Part shown: one piece after another, positions 1 to 11,639 of the stretch
Numbering within the stretch: position 1 is the first letter of the stretch
How the letters are laid out: every line of letters begins with the position of its first letter
NCBI GenBank assembly: GCA_017165825.1
Contig: CM029370.1
Coordinates: forward strand, 15,899,253-15,963,252
Source of the DNA: Hepsetus odoe
Taxonomy: Eukaryota; Chordata; Actinopteri; Characiformes; Hepsetidae
Direction of reading: 5' to 3'
DNA length: 64,000 nucleotides
Translations under genes and position numbers: made by a program
The notes under the pieces: model-generated
Seen by the model: only the letters and a program-made list of their open reading frames with translations
Told to the model about the DNA's origin: nothing
Databases searched by the model: none

Positions 1-850
1 GGCAGAGGCACGCATGCATAAAGGTTGATGAATGCCAGCAGGGTCTGTGGCAGTTGGGCACCCAGGGGAAAGAGAGATGTGAAGGTGCAGGGAAAGTGAG
101 GGTCAGTAAATGTCATTTATGGCTGTGGGCAGACGCTATGTCTGTGTATGTAGAGCTGTACACTCTGCTTCTTGGCCTTGATGCGCCTCAGCAGAGAAGG
201 TCCAGAGAGTTCCAGCTTCAGGAAGTCAAAAGGAGCCAATGTTACCCCGAGCAACCTCTTTCAGTCATGAGAAGGCCACACACCACCTGCTAATGAGAAT
301 ACAGAGAAGGAAAAGAGGGGGGAAAAAACATCAAAACACACACTCAGGCGCACACACACCAGCGATATTGTATACATATTTCAAATAGATGTCAGGGCCA
401 TGAACCCTCAAGCTTGGCCAACAGGGTGGAGGCTTTCCAATGGAAAACAGATGTGTTCATAGGCATCACACATACACACATCCCACATACGCACATAAAC
501 TGTTTACACACACAAAGAGAAAAACAATGATATTCCATAACTGTAAAACACAGGACTGTGTATGCTGTCAAGATGAAACACACATGTGCATGCGAAAGAT
601 CTTCCTATTAGCACCGGTAATCAATCGCTGGGTGATCCAGACTGCCATGGTGTCACCACTTTTCAAAGAACTCCAAAAGGTGTTTCCAAAGTGTTCTCTA
701 ACTCAGCAAAGTCCCACTCAAACACACTGACATGCACACACACACAAATTCGCACGTGGACTTACCTCATTAATCTAGTTCCAATAATAGACCCATGGAC
801 ATCTTCTTAACATGCCATTCCAAACCAGATTTAGTGTACATTCATCCCCT

Positions 851-851
<1 letters not shown>

Positions 852-929
<78 letters not shown>
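852..929. repeat. (CA)n microsatellite, 78 bp
   Basis: Uninterrupted CA dinucleotide tract of about 39 units, in intergenic DNA. Confidence 0.97.
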
Positions 930-931
<2 letters not shown>

Positions 932-3339
932 ACCTCATATGCCTAACTTTCAGAGGAATCTGGGGTATTTGAAAGCTCAGGCATTATGTAGTAAGCTTAC
1001 TAAGTGAGTGTATAACACAGAGCTAAATTTGGAGCACTAAACATTGTTGCTTGTTTTGTTTATCTTTCACTTTGCCTTGCAATGGCCTGCTGTGTTATCA
1101 CTTGGTGAAAGGTCTAACATACTAACCTACCTACTGCACACCTGTCGCCTAGGATGTAGAGTGAACACAGGGTTCTTTTCGACCTAACGTTGAAATTAAA
1201 GATAAATCTGGGTGGATATATCACTTCTGTCATCCCACAATATTTATATTTATTTGTTTGCTTTTACGTTTGTCTAGCAGTATAATGGATTAATTCATTA
1301 ATCAACATGTTCTTATTTTCAATCAAATTTCCTTCAAATGCTGTAGATCAGCCAAGGCGTTAGGTCCAGTTTTGCAATGACCTTACAAGGCCAATGTAAA
1401 CAACAAGAATTTTGTCTACACTTTTAGCATCATGCAAACTACCTGTTTTACTCATCACACACATCTCAAACCACATCAAATAGGTAAGTCATCCCAAAAG
1501 GACTTGGTTTGTGTATTTAGGATCTTAATAGACTATGTGGTTCCTGACATTGAATGACATGCTATTATCTATGAAATAGACAAATGCAGGCTTCTAGACA
1601 GCTCCTACTGCTGTTTTTGCTTTGCTGTACATAAAGGTGTATCATGTACTGTCAATAACTACATACACAAAACAATTTTGAGGTTAGTGTGTGGAATTTC
1701 CAAGATTCTAACTGTTGAGTAATACTTAAATCTTGTGACTTGCTATATTAACCTTGAACCTGAAAAACATGTCTGGTCTTGGCGTATCCAGAAGGAAAAC
1801 TTTAGATTTGATTCTTCCAAACTGTTGCTTACTGTCTCTTTATGAAGGTAAGGCAGACAGGCAATTCCCTGCAGGGTGTGGACAATCTCATCATGTGGAT
1901 GCACAGGTCACATGGGAGGAATTCCCCTGAAATACAGGCAACAGTCTGACTCATGGATTACCTCCTTAATGTAAGACCCTGGAGCTGTTAATAGGGAGAT
2001 CCCCACTATGTTAGAAGCCTTATTCCAAATACCCCACATACAATATCAACATGTCACACATAACAATTTAGAATGTAGAATCAATTTCTTCTATAATTTA
2101 ATGTTCAATATGAGGGCAAATAAATGCATGACACTGGCATATATCTGGAAAGAAAAATCTGTATATCGTGGTCCTTAAATAAAAGTAAACATATTTAGTA
2201 GGAAGCTTGAATGTTGTAAAAAATGAAAAAAGACTGAAATTAAAATACTGATAAGATCACTCATGTAAACATATTTCTAAAGTCATATTTAATGTTATAG
2301 GTTGATAACTTTTTGTTTCTATATCTAGTTATCTATATCTGTCCATTGCTGGAAAGGATTTACAGTTAAAAGGATATAAAGTATATTAATATATAAGTTT
2401 GAACTTCTTAATGTGAGATGTGACTGCAAACTTTTGAATGGTAATATAATCACAAACATATGCACACACATTAATCCCCCCTCACATGCATAAACCCTAA
2501 TCTTTCTTAAATCGACCCCTTCTCTCCCCTTACTGAATAGTAGCCAGTCCGTCTGCTGTATTTTTAGAGTCGGATCAGAGATGTGGTTCCACCTGACTGA
2601 TGCTGGTCACCCCACTTATGTCGTCTTGCCTTGATGACATCATTTCTATGTTTATCCACACTTAACTGGCATTATTCAGGGGTTGGCACATCTTTTTAAC
2701 ACAAAAACATAATCTTCTTACACACACACGTACACACAAACAAAGGCTGGATTAGTATTAGAGCAAAATGCTGCAATCGGGCTCTTAATATGATAGCTGC
2801 CCTGGATTAACAGGAATACTGTATTGTTTGCGTCATTTGTGTACTTTCTAAGTGCAACCACTTTTAAACCAAAACACAGATTATCCCCAGAATAGATCCT
2901 CCAACTTCATAAATCACACGTTCCGGACCTTCTCAACCTGCCATAAATAGCCACTCTCATGCCTCACACTACCTGCTCATATTAAAATTAGATTAGGCCA
3001 GAACAATGCACTTGAATTCTGGAGCTCGGCATTCAGAACTTTCATTTTCAAATGAAAGAGATTTGGAACAACCACCGGTCCAATTGGCTACGAAGGACCT
3101 TGGTGACCTAGGTAACCCAATGCTCACTTTGGGTAAGATCCTGTATTCCTTTAAGACCTTTACAAAAGGACAACCATTTGTGCACCACTTCACCAATCAG
3201 GTCTAAATGGAAGTGTGGCTTGTTGGATGTCATTTTTCACTAAAAGGTAATTGTAAGGCCACTTAGAGTTTGCCAAAAGTTCTTTGATCCTGAGCAACAA
3301 AATCTTCGGTTATGATTAAATAAATTTATGATTCATTTA

Positions 3340-3500
3340 TGATCTCAACCACTTATACTCAGCAGGGTCACAGGTAGCGCACAATTGGTGAAAGGCGAAA
3401 GAAACTCCCAGACCAGTCACCCTTCCTAAGAATTGATCCCAGGATCTCCTTGTTGTGACAGCTCTAATCACTGTGCCACTGTGCTGTCCCCCAGAGTTCA
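3340..3500. repeat. Decayed SINE-like interspersed repeat
   Basis: The stretch contains degenerate versions of phrases typical of a widespread fish repeat: a 'cagcagggtcacagg' segment, then 'gaattgatcccaggatctcc' and 'gccactgtgctgtccccc'. The end resembles the B-box and acceptor-side part of a tRNA-derived head. It is too diverged to place in a family. Confidence 0.45.
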
Positions 3501-4582
3501 GACCTGAAGCCAACAGAGCTTCCTGGGAGAGACCTGACAATGGCATGATTCTACCAGGAAGATTGAGAGAACCTCTGAAACAAAAGTGTGCCAAGCTTGC
3601 AGGAACATTCCCAAGAAAACCTGTGGCTGTCTCTCTCCGGTGATGACTGGTCATGTTTGCACAATAATTTACACACAAAAGTTTTAGATTATAATCAACA
3701 GTAATTGTAGGCTATAATGGAGGCAAAAGGCTTAAAGACTGAGTTATTGTTTATTCCTAGCCAATGTAGCTTAAACTAAATAAACACAGGACTGGGGTCT
3801 TGACATGGCAAGGCCAAATTTAGGGCAAGCAGAGGTGGCCCATGGGAACTAATTAAGATCAGGTACACTATAGGCACAAATATATTCGCGCACACAACCT
3901 GCTGACTATAATTGGGACCAATAACTCAGTGATCCAATAAAAATACACAGGAAAACACATGGTTGTGCAGTAATTACCCACATAGTCACCCCTTGCCAAG
4001 GGCCTGTAAGCATGAGTGGAGTTCCAGAATGCAGTTTGTGATGATTGGCAATATTTAGCCAGACTGTGTTAGTAAAGTGTGGGGAACTCATCCAATTCCA
4101 AAGCTGTTTAACATGGTTCTGGTCTGGTGTTACTGCGAGCTGGAACCACATTTATTCTCATTGTTGTTCCTTACAGATGGCCTTAAGTTGTAAGCATTCA
4201 TGAATGTGTGACTTTTAAGGCAGTTATGTGCTAGAAGCAATTGCCATTTTGTATTTTCTATCCTTAGCCCCTAAAACTCTAGATTTTTTTTTAAATAAGT
4301 TATTCTGTGACTACTAAATAAAGGTGATGCAGCTTGGAGAATAAAGTGTGGGCCCACCAACAAACCCTTAAGGGGCAATAGGGGTAAATGTGAAGTAAAA
4401 ATGAAAATGAGAAAAACACAGCTATGTATGTGGATACATGAGTCTGTGAAAAGGAAATTTGCTTGACAACATAACAGAGGTCATGCAACCTGTGGATTTA
4501 AACACATGTCTGCATTTCCCACAAATGTTCTGCCTGTGATCAGCCTTTTCCTCATTTTCATGAATAATGATCCTTTCCTGCC

Positions 4583-4584
4583 TC

Positions 4585-4619
<35 letters not shown>
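4583..4619. repeat. (CT)n microsatellite
   Basis: CT dinucleotide tract of about 37 bp with one interruption near its start. Confidence 0.95.
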
Positions 4620-4951
4620 CACTTTGTGAGTTAAGTTTACTGGCATTTTGTTTTATTATCTCTGCTTTAATTGATTGCTCTCCGCAATTCTGCCCAAAAT
4701 CGTTCCGTGAACATAAACAACTAATAAAGCAAAACATGTGCTCACCTCTCCTCCTTCCAGACAAGCACCAAAACATTTCTGAACCACGTGATTGTGCAGA
4801 TGCAGGCCATGGCAGCAACACACATCCTAATAAAATCCAAGCTTACACAAAAACACAATCAACCTTTTCTTCTCATCCCTCCCTTTGCTCTCTAGCTTGC
4901 CTATACAGTTCCAGTCTCTCCTTCACACACATACTTATACACACATCGACA

Positions 4952-4955
<4 letters not shown>

Positions 4956-4990
<35 letters not shown>
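4956..4990. repeat. (CA)n microsatellite
   Basis: CA tract of about 35 bp; further short CA runs follow near 5171-5201. Confidence 0.95.
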
Positions 4991-4992
<2 letters not shown>

Positions 4993-6329
4993 CAGGAGAG
5001 CCATGTTGTTTTCATTAGTACCCTCTGTGGTTTATGACCCAAATGGCTCTGCTATGGTCAGGAATCTGATCCAAGCCCCAAACAGAAACCATAGCAACCA
5101 TTTTTTGTGGGGATTTTTCTTCCTGCCCCTTGCCCTCGTATACATACACATGACCACATGTGCGTACCCACTCACACACACACACACACTCACACACACA
5201 GTGCTAATCACTCCTGTATGTGAATTCAAATAATGTGGCTGATTAAATGGAGCGCACACACAAGCCAAAAACATATAGTTTATAACCTTTGCACCATATA
5301 CAAACAGTAAAGCTCACTCTTACACACACCAGACCCATCAGCCATCTGTTTAGCACTGAGTGAAGGTTGACTAATGAGTCCATAATTATGGAAATACATT
5401 TTGTAACAAGCCAGTTTACCTGGAGTCAGGCCTTCCTGTTCAACACCAGTTTTAAGTTTTACTTTAGCTTTTCTTTAGCGTTAAATTATATTTACCACCA
5501 ACTTTTCTCTCATTTGCAATAAAATAATTTTATTAAAATAATAACTGTGGAGGTCCCAATAGGGCTGCACACTGTAACATTTTGATACAATAGTTATTTT
5601 AGAAGGCACAATCTTATTGGTCCAGAAGTATGTAGACCCATCCTCGGTTTTTTGAAAATAACTATATCATTCCGCTAAGCCCATTTGATCATATTTTTTA
5701 AAAAAGTGCAGGTTTCCATCAAATTAAAAAACCACTGGAATTTCATTTCACCTAAGAACATATCAGCTAAACAAACTGTTGGCTACAAATGAACAAAAGA
5801 CACTTACACATTCAAGAAATCTATTAAAGCCTTGACAGAGCTAAGTGACATGCAGGAAAACTGGATAAATATTGAAAATGCTGAGCTGAAGACTGTATTT
5901 AGGTCAATGCACAGCTTTATTTATAACATTGCCCAATTAAAGAAAATTAAAACGCTGGCAGTTTTACATGCAGTTTGCATGTCTAATAGTTTTTTTTTAT
6001 CTCTTTACTGCAATACTTCACACATTTTGCATGGATGAAAGTCATCTTTCATATAAGACCACATTTCAGTTGGATCGTCCATAATTTGTGATACATAAAG
6101 AAAAAGGAGAGCAGTGCCGAGCTGTGTAAATGTGCCTTTTGCTGGCTCTGGGCTGTCCCGCACTGGATCAGGCCATTTGGCTGGGTTACTGCTCTCTTGT
6201 TTGATGTGTCTGTGTTTAATAGCCAAAGCCTTTTTGTCATTATTATGGAGTGTGTGCCATTTGCATTGTGGGCTGAGTAGAGCACTTGGCAAGTGGACTG
6301 GAGGAGTCTGTGTGTATGTGTGTGCGTAT

Positions 6330-6330
<1 letters not shown>

Positions 6331-6408
<78 letters not shown>

Positions 6409-6425
6409 GGGAGAGAGAGAGAGAG
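6331..6425. repeat. (GA)n polypurine microsatellite, about 95 bp
   Basis: Almost pure GA tract with rare interruptions near its 3' end. Long mirror-symmetric polypurine tracts of this kind can form triplex (H-DNA). A GT-rich tract follows about 120 bp downstream. Confidence 0.97.
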
Positions 6426-6548
6426 TTTTAATCTGTCATGGCTGTTTTCATTACTCAGGTTAGATGCAAATCAGGTCGCTGATTTATTTTTGGTAACAGC
6501 ACGTATCCAAGACAGCAAAGGCTGAACCGGAATGCCCTGGTGGTGACA

Positions 6549-6595
6549 GTGTGTATGTGTGTTTGTGTGTGTGTGCGTGTGTGTGTGTGTGTGTA
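6549..6595. repeat. (GT)n microsatellite
   Basis: Imperfect GT tract ending in GTATATCA, with single interruptions; 47 bp. Confidence 0.93.
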
Positions 6596-7308
6596 TATCA
6601 GCTTCACCTAGCCATTCATCTACTTTCTTACAGTTGCGCAGTGGATGATCTTTTTGTGTCTTTCTAGACATACAGATCAATGGTTGCACGGAGCCATATG
6701 GTATCCAAATCAGTCACTTTTTGGATTCTGAATGATTACTCTTTCTCCCTGAATGATCTTTCCCTTGGCTTTTAATTCAGATACTTTAATGATTCTGGTT
6801 GGGTTAATGAGCTGCTGGTTTGGGGAAGTGAGCAAGTATGTATGTTGTCACTATTAGAATCAACAAAGTGCTCTTCATTTGGTAATATACTTCTCCACTA
6901 AATTGATAATAGACATATGTGGATACCATTTTAGACCATAAGATGTGTTTTTCAGTGGGGAAGTGTAAGAATGTAGGCCAATGACAAGGTAGTAGAATAT
7001 AAACCAATACTATAGGAAAAAGAAGAATATTGAAAGGGCAGAGGATATTACGTGCCTGTTTAATGCCATGTCTGAGTAAACTGGAATTATATAAGCCACA
7101 ATCAGGATATGCTGAAAGGCTAGCTCAAAGAGTTGCAAAGCTTGCAATTCAAACCATGAGTGCCTTGCACCTGGTTTAACATGAAGAACTCCCCATTTGG
7201 CCAGAGCGCCTGTAAACCCCCACAAGGAATTCATTTAAAGGATAGAATCTCAAGTGATTTTAACAACATTAATCCAAAGGGGGTGGAAGGGGTGAGAAAA
7301 GGGGCTGA

Positions 7309-7333
<25 letters not shown>
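7309..7333. repeat. Poly-T tract
   Basis: Homopolymer of 25 T. It may be the A-tail of a minus-strand retroelement, but no element body is recognisable next to it. Confidence 0.9.
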
Positions 7334-7340
<7 letters not shown>

Positions 7341-9087
7341 TGGATGTTACTTCATAATATTCATAAACATTTCAAGAGACTGACTGCAAGAGCACCATAT
7401 AAAATGTTGTTTTAGGAGTAAAGCAGTTGGTGATTAGCTGCATCTTAGATGCACAAGAACGGGATGAGCAGGTAGCCAAATGTCTCAAGCTGCCTAAAAA
7501 TTTTAAAAAAGGTCTTAACTTTAAGAGCTTCACGAAAGTTATTGGAAACTGAGTGTTTTTCATATCTAGACCTTCTGTAACTGTACACAACCACACGTCC
7601 CTTTTTCTTCATGAACCAAGCAAGGACCACTTATTTTTTCTTCTTACTCTTTCTCTCTCCTTTTTTTGTCCCCAGTACCAAAGGCTATAAATTGCGAGTG
7701 CAGGATGGAGAAACCATATGGGTAATGAAATGAAATTCCTAGTGACAAGCAGATGTAGTGATTTGTTACAGTAATTTTAGTGGTATTGAAATTCATGGGC
7801 TTAAAGACCTGTGGCATATGGGGAGCACTCATAACCCCCATATTATAACAAGGACTTGCCAGCTTTTCCCAGGCTCTTTATCAGTTGATTGGGTCTCTCT
7901 CTCGTTTGGCCAAATAACAGCCATGCTAAAAAAAAAAAGTTCCATTAACTCTTTGAAAACTTAACTGTTCCCCTGTGATTATAGAACAATTATACTCCCT
8001 AAAACACAGTGAGCGTGTTGCCAGAATAACACAAAGATGATCAAAGCAACACAGAATAACCACATGAATGGTTGACACAAGTAATAAAATGGTGGTGTAG
8101 CATCTGCTAACATTAGCTGGACTAATTTTTTCAATAGGCTTTATTTGAGAGATTCAGACTGCATTGGCTATACCACAACCATGCCAGTAGTTTCCATTAA
8201 CTCTTTGAAAAATGTCAGCGCTGCCCTTTGATTATTGTCCAACCATACGCAGACAAACTGCAAGCGTGCAGCCAGTGCACATTATAATGGGAATAATCAA
8301 AAGAAATAAGAAGGCTGAAAACGCTGCATCAAAACAAGTCTAAATGTTAAGTTTTCATTATTAAGGAAATGTTTTTAAGGCTAAATTTTCAAAAGACATT
8401 AATAGCAAGGTAGTGGCAGAAGTGACTCAGTCTGTCTTCTCTGTTTTCTTTGTTAGCTGGCAACACCAGCCATGGACAGAGCAGTGGGTATTCTGTGGGG
8501 AGTAAGAACGCTGTTGTTGACTGATATATGATACTAGTTGACATCTGGCACCCTGGTGCCCCCAGAGAAGTGGAGGAACACATTTTGCACGTATGGGAAA
8601 TGGGCACACTCTTTGAATCTATCACATTCTGTCTTTCTTTCACATCGCATGTGCAGTTTATGTATTTACAGATGCTTTTCATCTATTGGCATTACTGAAC
8701 TGCTCACACACGCACAAACTCTCAGCCCAGAGACGCTGTCCTGGCTAGACATAGATTATTCTGGGAGACAGTGGTGAATCCTAACCCCTTAGGAGTTACT
8801 CAGTGGAGACCACTGGTCTGATTCTACCTAGTGTGGCGAGTTTAGTGATTGGAGGCAGTAAGCATCAGTCACTCACAATACTCTGACACCCGTCAGTGTT
8901 GTCTGGTATTTGAGAAATGTGTTTGATCCATAGAGTCGGCTGTGCGGGTGTTTCTGTGTGTGTGTGTGTGTCAGTGTGTAACTGTGTCCATCTAACCCCT
9001 TATAAACCCTCATTCTCATCTGTCACTCTGACTGTATGGCTGCTTATTCTCTGAAGTGTTCCTGTCAGTCCTGCTCCTCTCACAAAG

Positions 9088-9093
<6 letters not shown>

Positions 9094-9124
<31 letters not shown>
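9094..9124. repeat. (CA)n microsatellite
   Basis: Pure CA tract of about 31 bp. Confidence 0.95.
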
Positions 9125-9125
<1 letters not shown>

Positions 9126-10970
9126 ACTCATAAATGCATGAACACACATACACACATGCAAAGACTGGCAGGCATTGTCTTTCCCTTGTAAACTTTACTA
9201 GTGCTTGAGGTCAGGGCACAGGCTTACTCAGCTTGCCTCATTGTCTCCTCCCTTGGCTACTGTTGAGATCTGTCTGTTTAGGGCTTTCACATAAACTTGC
9301 TGGCATAGGCTGCTTAAGCATACTTAATTTCCTCAGCCCATTTTTCTATATGTACAAAAGAAGAATTATAATACAGTTGAAACACCAGTTGCTAAAGGAA
9401 CTAACTTTGCTTATTTTAATACAAAATGGTTCCATTTCTTTTTAAAAGCAATGGACAAAGGAGGTCCCAAATACTAAGGACAAGATGGAGCTTAGCACTG
9501 GAATTAACTACTGGACTGGTAACCTTCTCAATAAAGAACTTGGCTCAGCCTTTTAGATAGCAGTAAATACCTTACTTGATAGCTGTCATTAGTACTGCTC
9601 AGGCTGGAATCTGCTGTTCAGTAATCACATGTTATTGTGCCTGAAGCTTAAAACATGTCTGTGGTATGCAGCAAAAAACATGCATTGTTGCTGTCAGAGC
9701 AAAATCTTGCGTCTCTCAAAATCTTGCGTAACTTTTTAGAAGGAAAAAATGTCTCTGACGTTTAACTGATGTTAATTCAAATGTCATTTTTGACCAATTT
9801 TCAGGTCCTGCAGTTTTTACGTTTATCCAGATGAGCATGTCTAATGGTTTGTCTTTAATTAGGAGTAACTTTTAATCACTCGTTTATTGAACTTTTATGT
9901 TTGTACATATGAGTATATATTTCTACATATAGAAATAGCAGTGCTGTGGTGTAAATCAGGGACAGACCTAACTACAGTATAGTAAAAACTTAGGCCTACT
10001 ATGTACGAGAGGTCAGGCAACATTTGGTCACTGTAGTGATGCAAGCCTGCCATCTAGTGCTTATTAAGATTCATACAGGACCACTGAAACCTAATGCAGA
10101 TTCACAGATGCCAAAATCAGCTTTGATTACAAGCTACAGAGGTCACACTTTCTTGGCTGATGCATATCCACCAATGAGAGAGGTAGAGGAGTGCTGCCAA
10201 CCATTGGCTGGTCAAACTGTACCGACTGGGCATGCGGGTGTGGTTTTTGATAATCAAAGACATTCCATCTGCATTCTAGAACTCTCCATGGACAATGAGG
10301 GGAATCCCGGCCCATGTCCATGACCTTCTGAAAGAGAGAGAGAGCAGGCGAGAGACACAGTGAGGGGGAGAGAGATCTGGCAACTAGATCACACCAGAGC
10401 ATCTGGCTCCACACCAAAAATTTGCATAGCTTCAAGGACCTTTAGACTGTTATTTGAGCTATAGTTATGTGGGTTGAATGGCTCTGGTATCCCACACCCA
10501 GTACTGTGACTGCCGTCCCCATCACCTGCCTCTGAAGGCTTGAGGCCAGAGGCAGCCTGCATTTCCTGCTCTTAGAAGAGAAACAGAGATTGTGTGTCAA
10601 TGATTTACTCGTCTAAGTGCCGGCCCGGGGACATTCTTTGGTTTTTAATTGGACAGATGGAATGCTCATGATTAAGAGGTTTCCCTTCATGCCTCATTGA
10701 CAGCCTGTGTTAATGTTTCAGTTTGTGTTAAGCAATTTCCTTGTCATGGACAAGCAAAAGAGCCTTGAGAAAAAAATCTGAAAAAGGCGCACATTGGGAA
10801 TAATGCATGTGTGTCAATTAAAGTTTAACCTGGTGGCAAAAAAATCTTGACTTCCAACTAATCATTCCGTTTCATGAATATTGTGTGCTGTACATATTCC
10901 CTGAACTTTTACTGCCATCTACTGGCCATACTCTCAAAGAAAAAGGCTTATAGGATTTTTTTTCTTAAAG

Positions 10971-10989
10971 AAAAAAAAAAAAAAAAAAA
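10971..10989. repeat. Poly-A tract
   Basis: Homopolymer of 19 A, preceded by an A-rich stretch. No retroelement body is recognised beside it. Confidence 0.85.
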
Positions 10990-11544
10990 GCAAAAGGAAC
11001 TTCAATCCACTTTTGAGAATATCAACACAGGCAAAGGTCTAAGCCCAAATCCACTGAATTCACCGAAAAGTAAAGTAGGCTGTCTGTTCTGAACAGACAT
11101 AATCAAAGTTCGACCAGGCTGCTGGCAATAGAAAAACAGAGTTCATGTTGCATAATGATAATGCAGTCAGCACCTTTTCTTTTCCCCCCCCCAACATATC
11201 AAGTGATAAAAGTGAACTAGATCAGTTAATTTACTCTCTCAATACACACCCATGTTTTCTTTGAACCATACCAGTTTTTTATTGTTTGTAAGTGTCCAGC
11301 AGTTTGGAGTACCATACATAAAGAACAGAATTAGAGTAAATATCAGAAGAAATGGGGTATTGATTGGAGATAAGGCACTATACATTAGCCTGTAGATACC
11401 CCTCTAGATTGGTTTTGCGCTCTGTTGTCTAGTTAATTGAAGGCAGAGATGTAAGGGCTATAAAGGGAGTAATTCTAATATTGACAGAGTAACAACTGAA
11501 TTGGTGGAAACCAAGTGCTATTTTACTATTACCCTTTAGGATCT

Positions 11545-11550
11545 TTTATT
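11545..11550 (-). promoter_or_regulatory. prdx6: Likely prdx6 polyadenylation signal
   Basis: A canonical AATAAA on the minus strand lies about 90 bp downstream of the prdx6 stop codon, in AT-rich DNA. The real cleavage site cannot be fixed from sequence alone. Confidence 0.5.
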
Positions 11551-11639
11551 ATCTTTTAATAAAATTAAATTATAATTAATAGGCCATTGGTGGAAAGCAA
11601 GTGCTCTTTCTATTAAATTTCAACATTTCTACTGGTAGA

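Larger units (their letters stand above)
1..11539. other. Gene-free flank downstream of prdx6
   Basis: No open frame here resembles a known protein, and no run of splice-bounded exons could be assembled on either strand. The open frames are short and overlap microsatellites. The block holds several simple repeats (listed separately), a decayed SINE-like piece near 3.34-3.49 kb and a weak direct repeat near 7.9/8.2 kb. A minus-strand open stretch at 117-260 is discussed in the findings. An unrecognised non-coding RNA or an intron of an outside gene cannot be excluded. Confidence 0.6.

Noticed and set aside
4736..5233. 165-codon plus-strand open frame
   Set aside because: It runs through CA repeats (HTHTHT) and low-complexity DNA, with no homology or splice context.
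6114..6525. Frames encoding long RE repeats
   Set aside because: Direct translation of the GA microsatellite.
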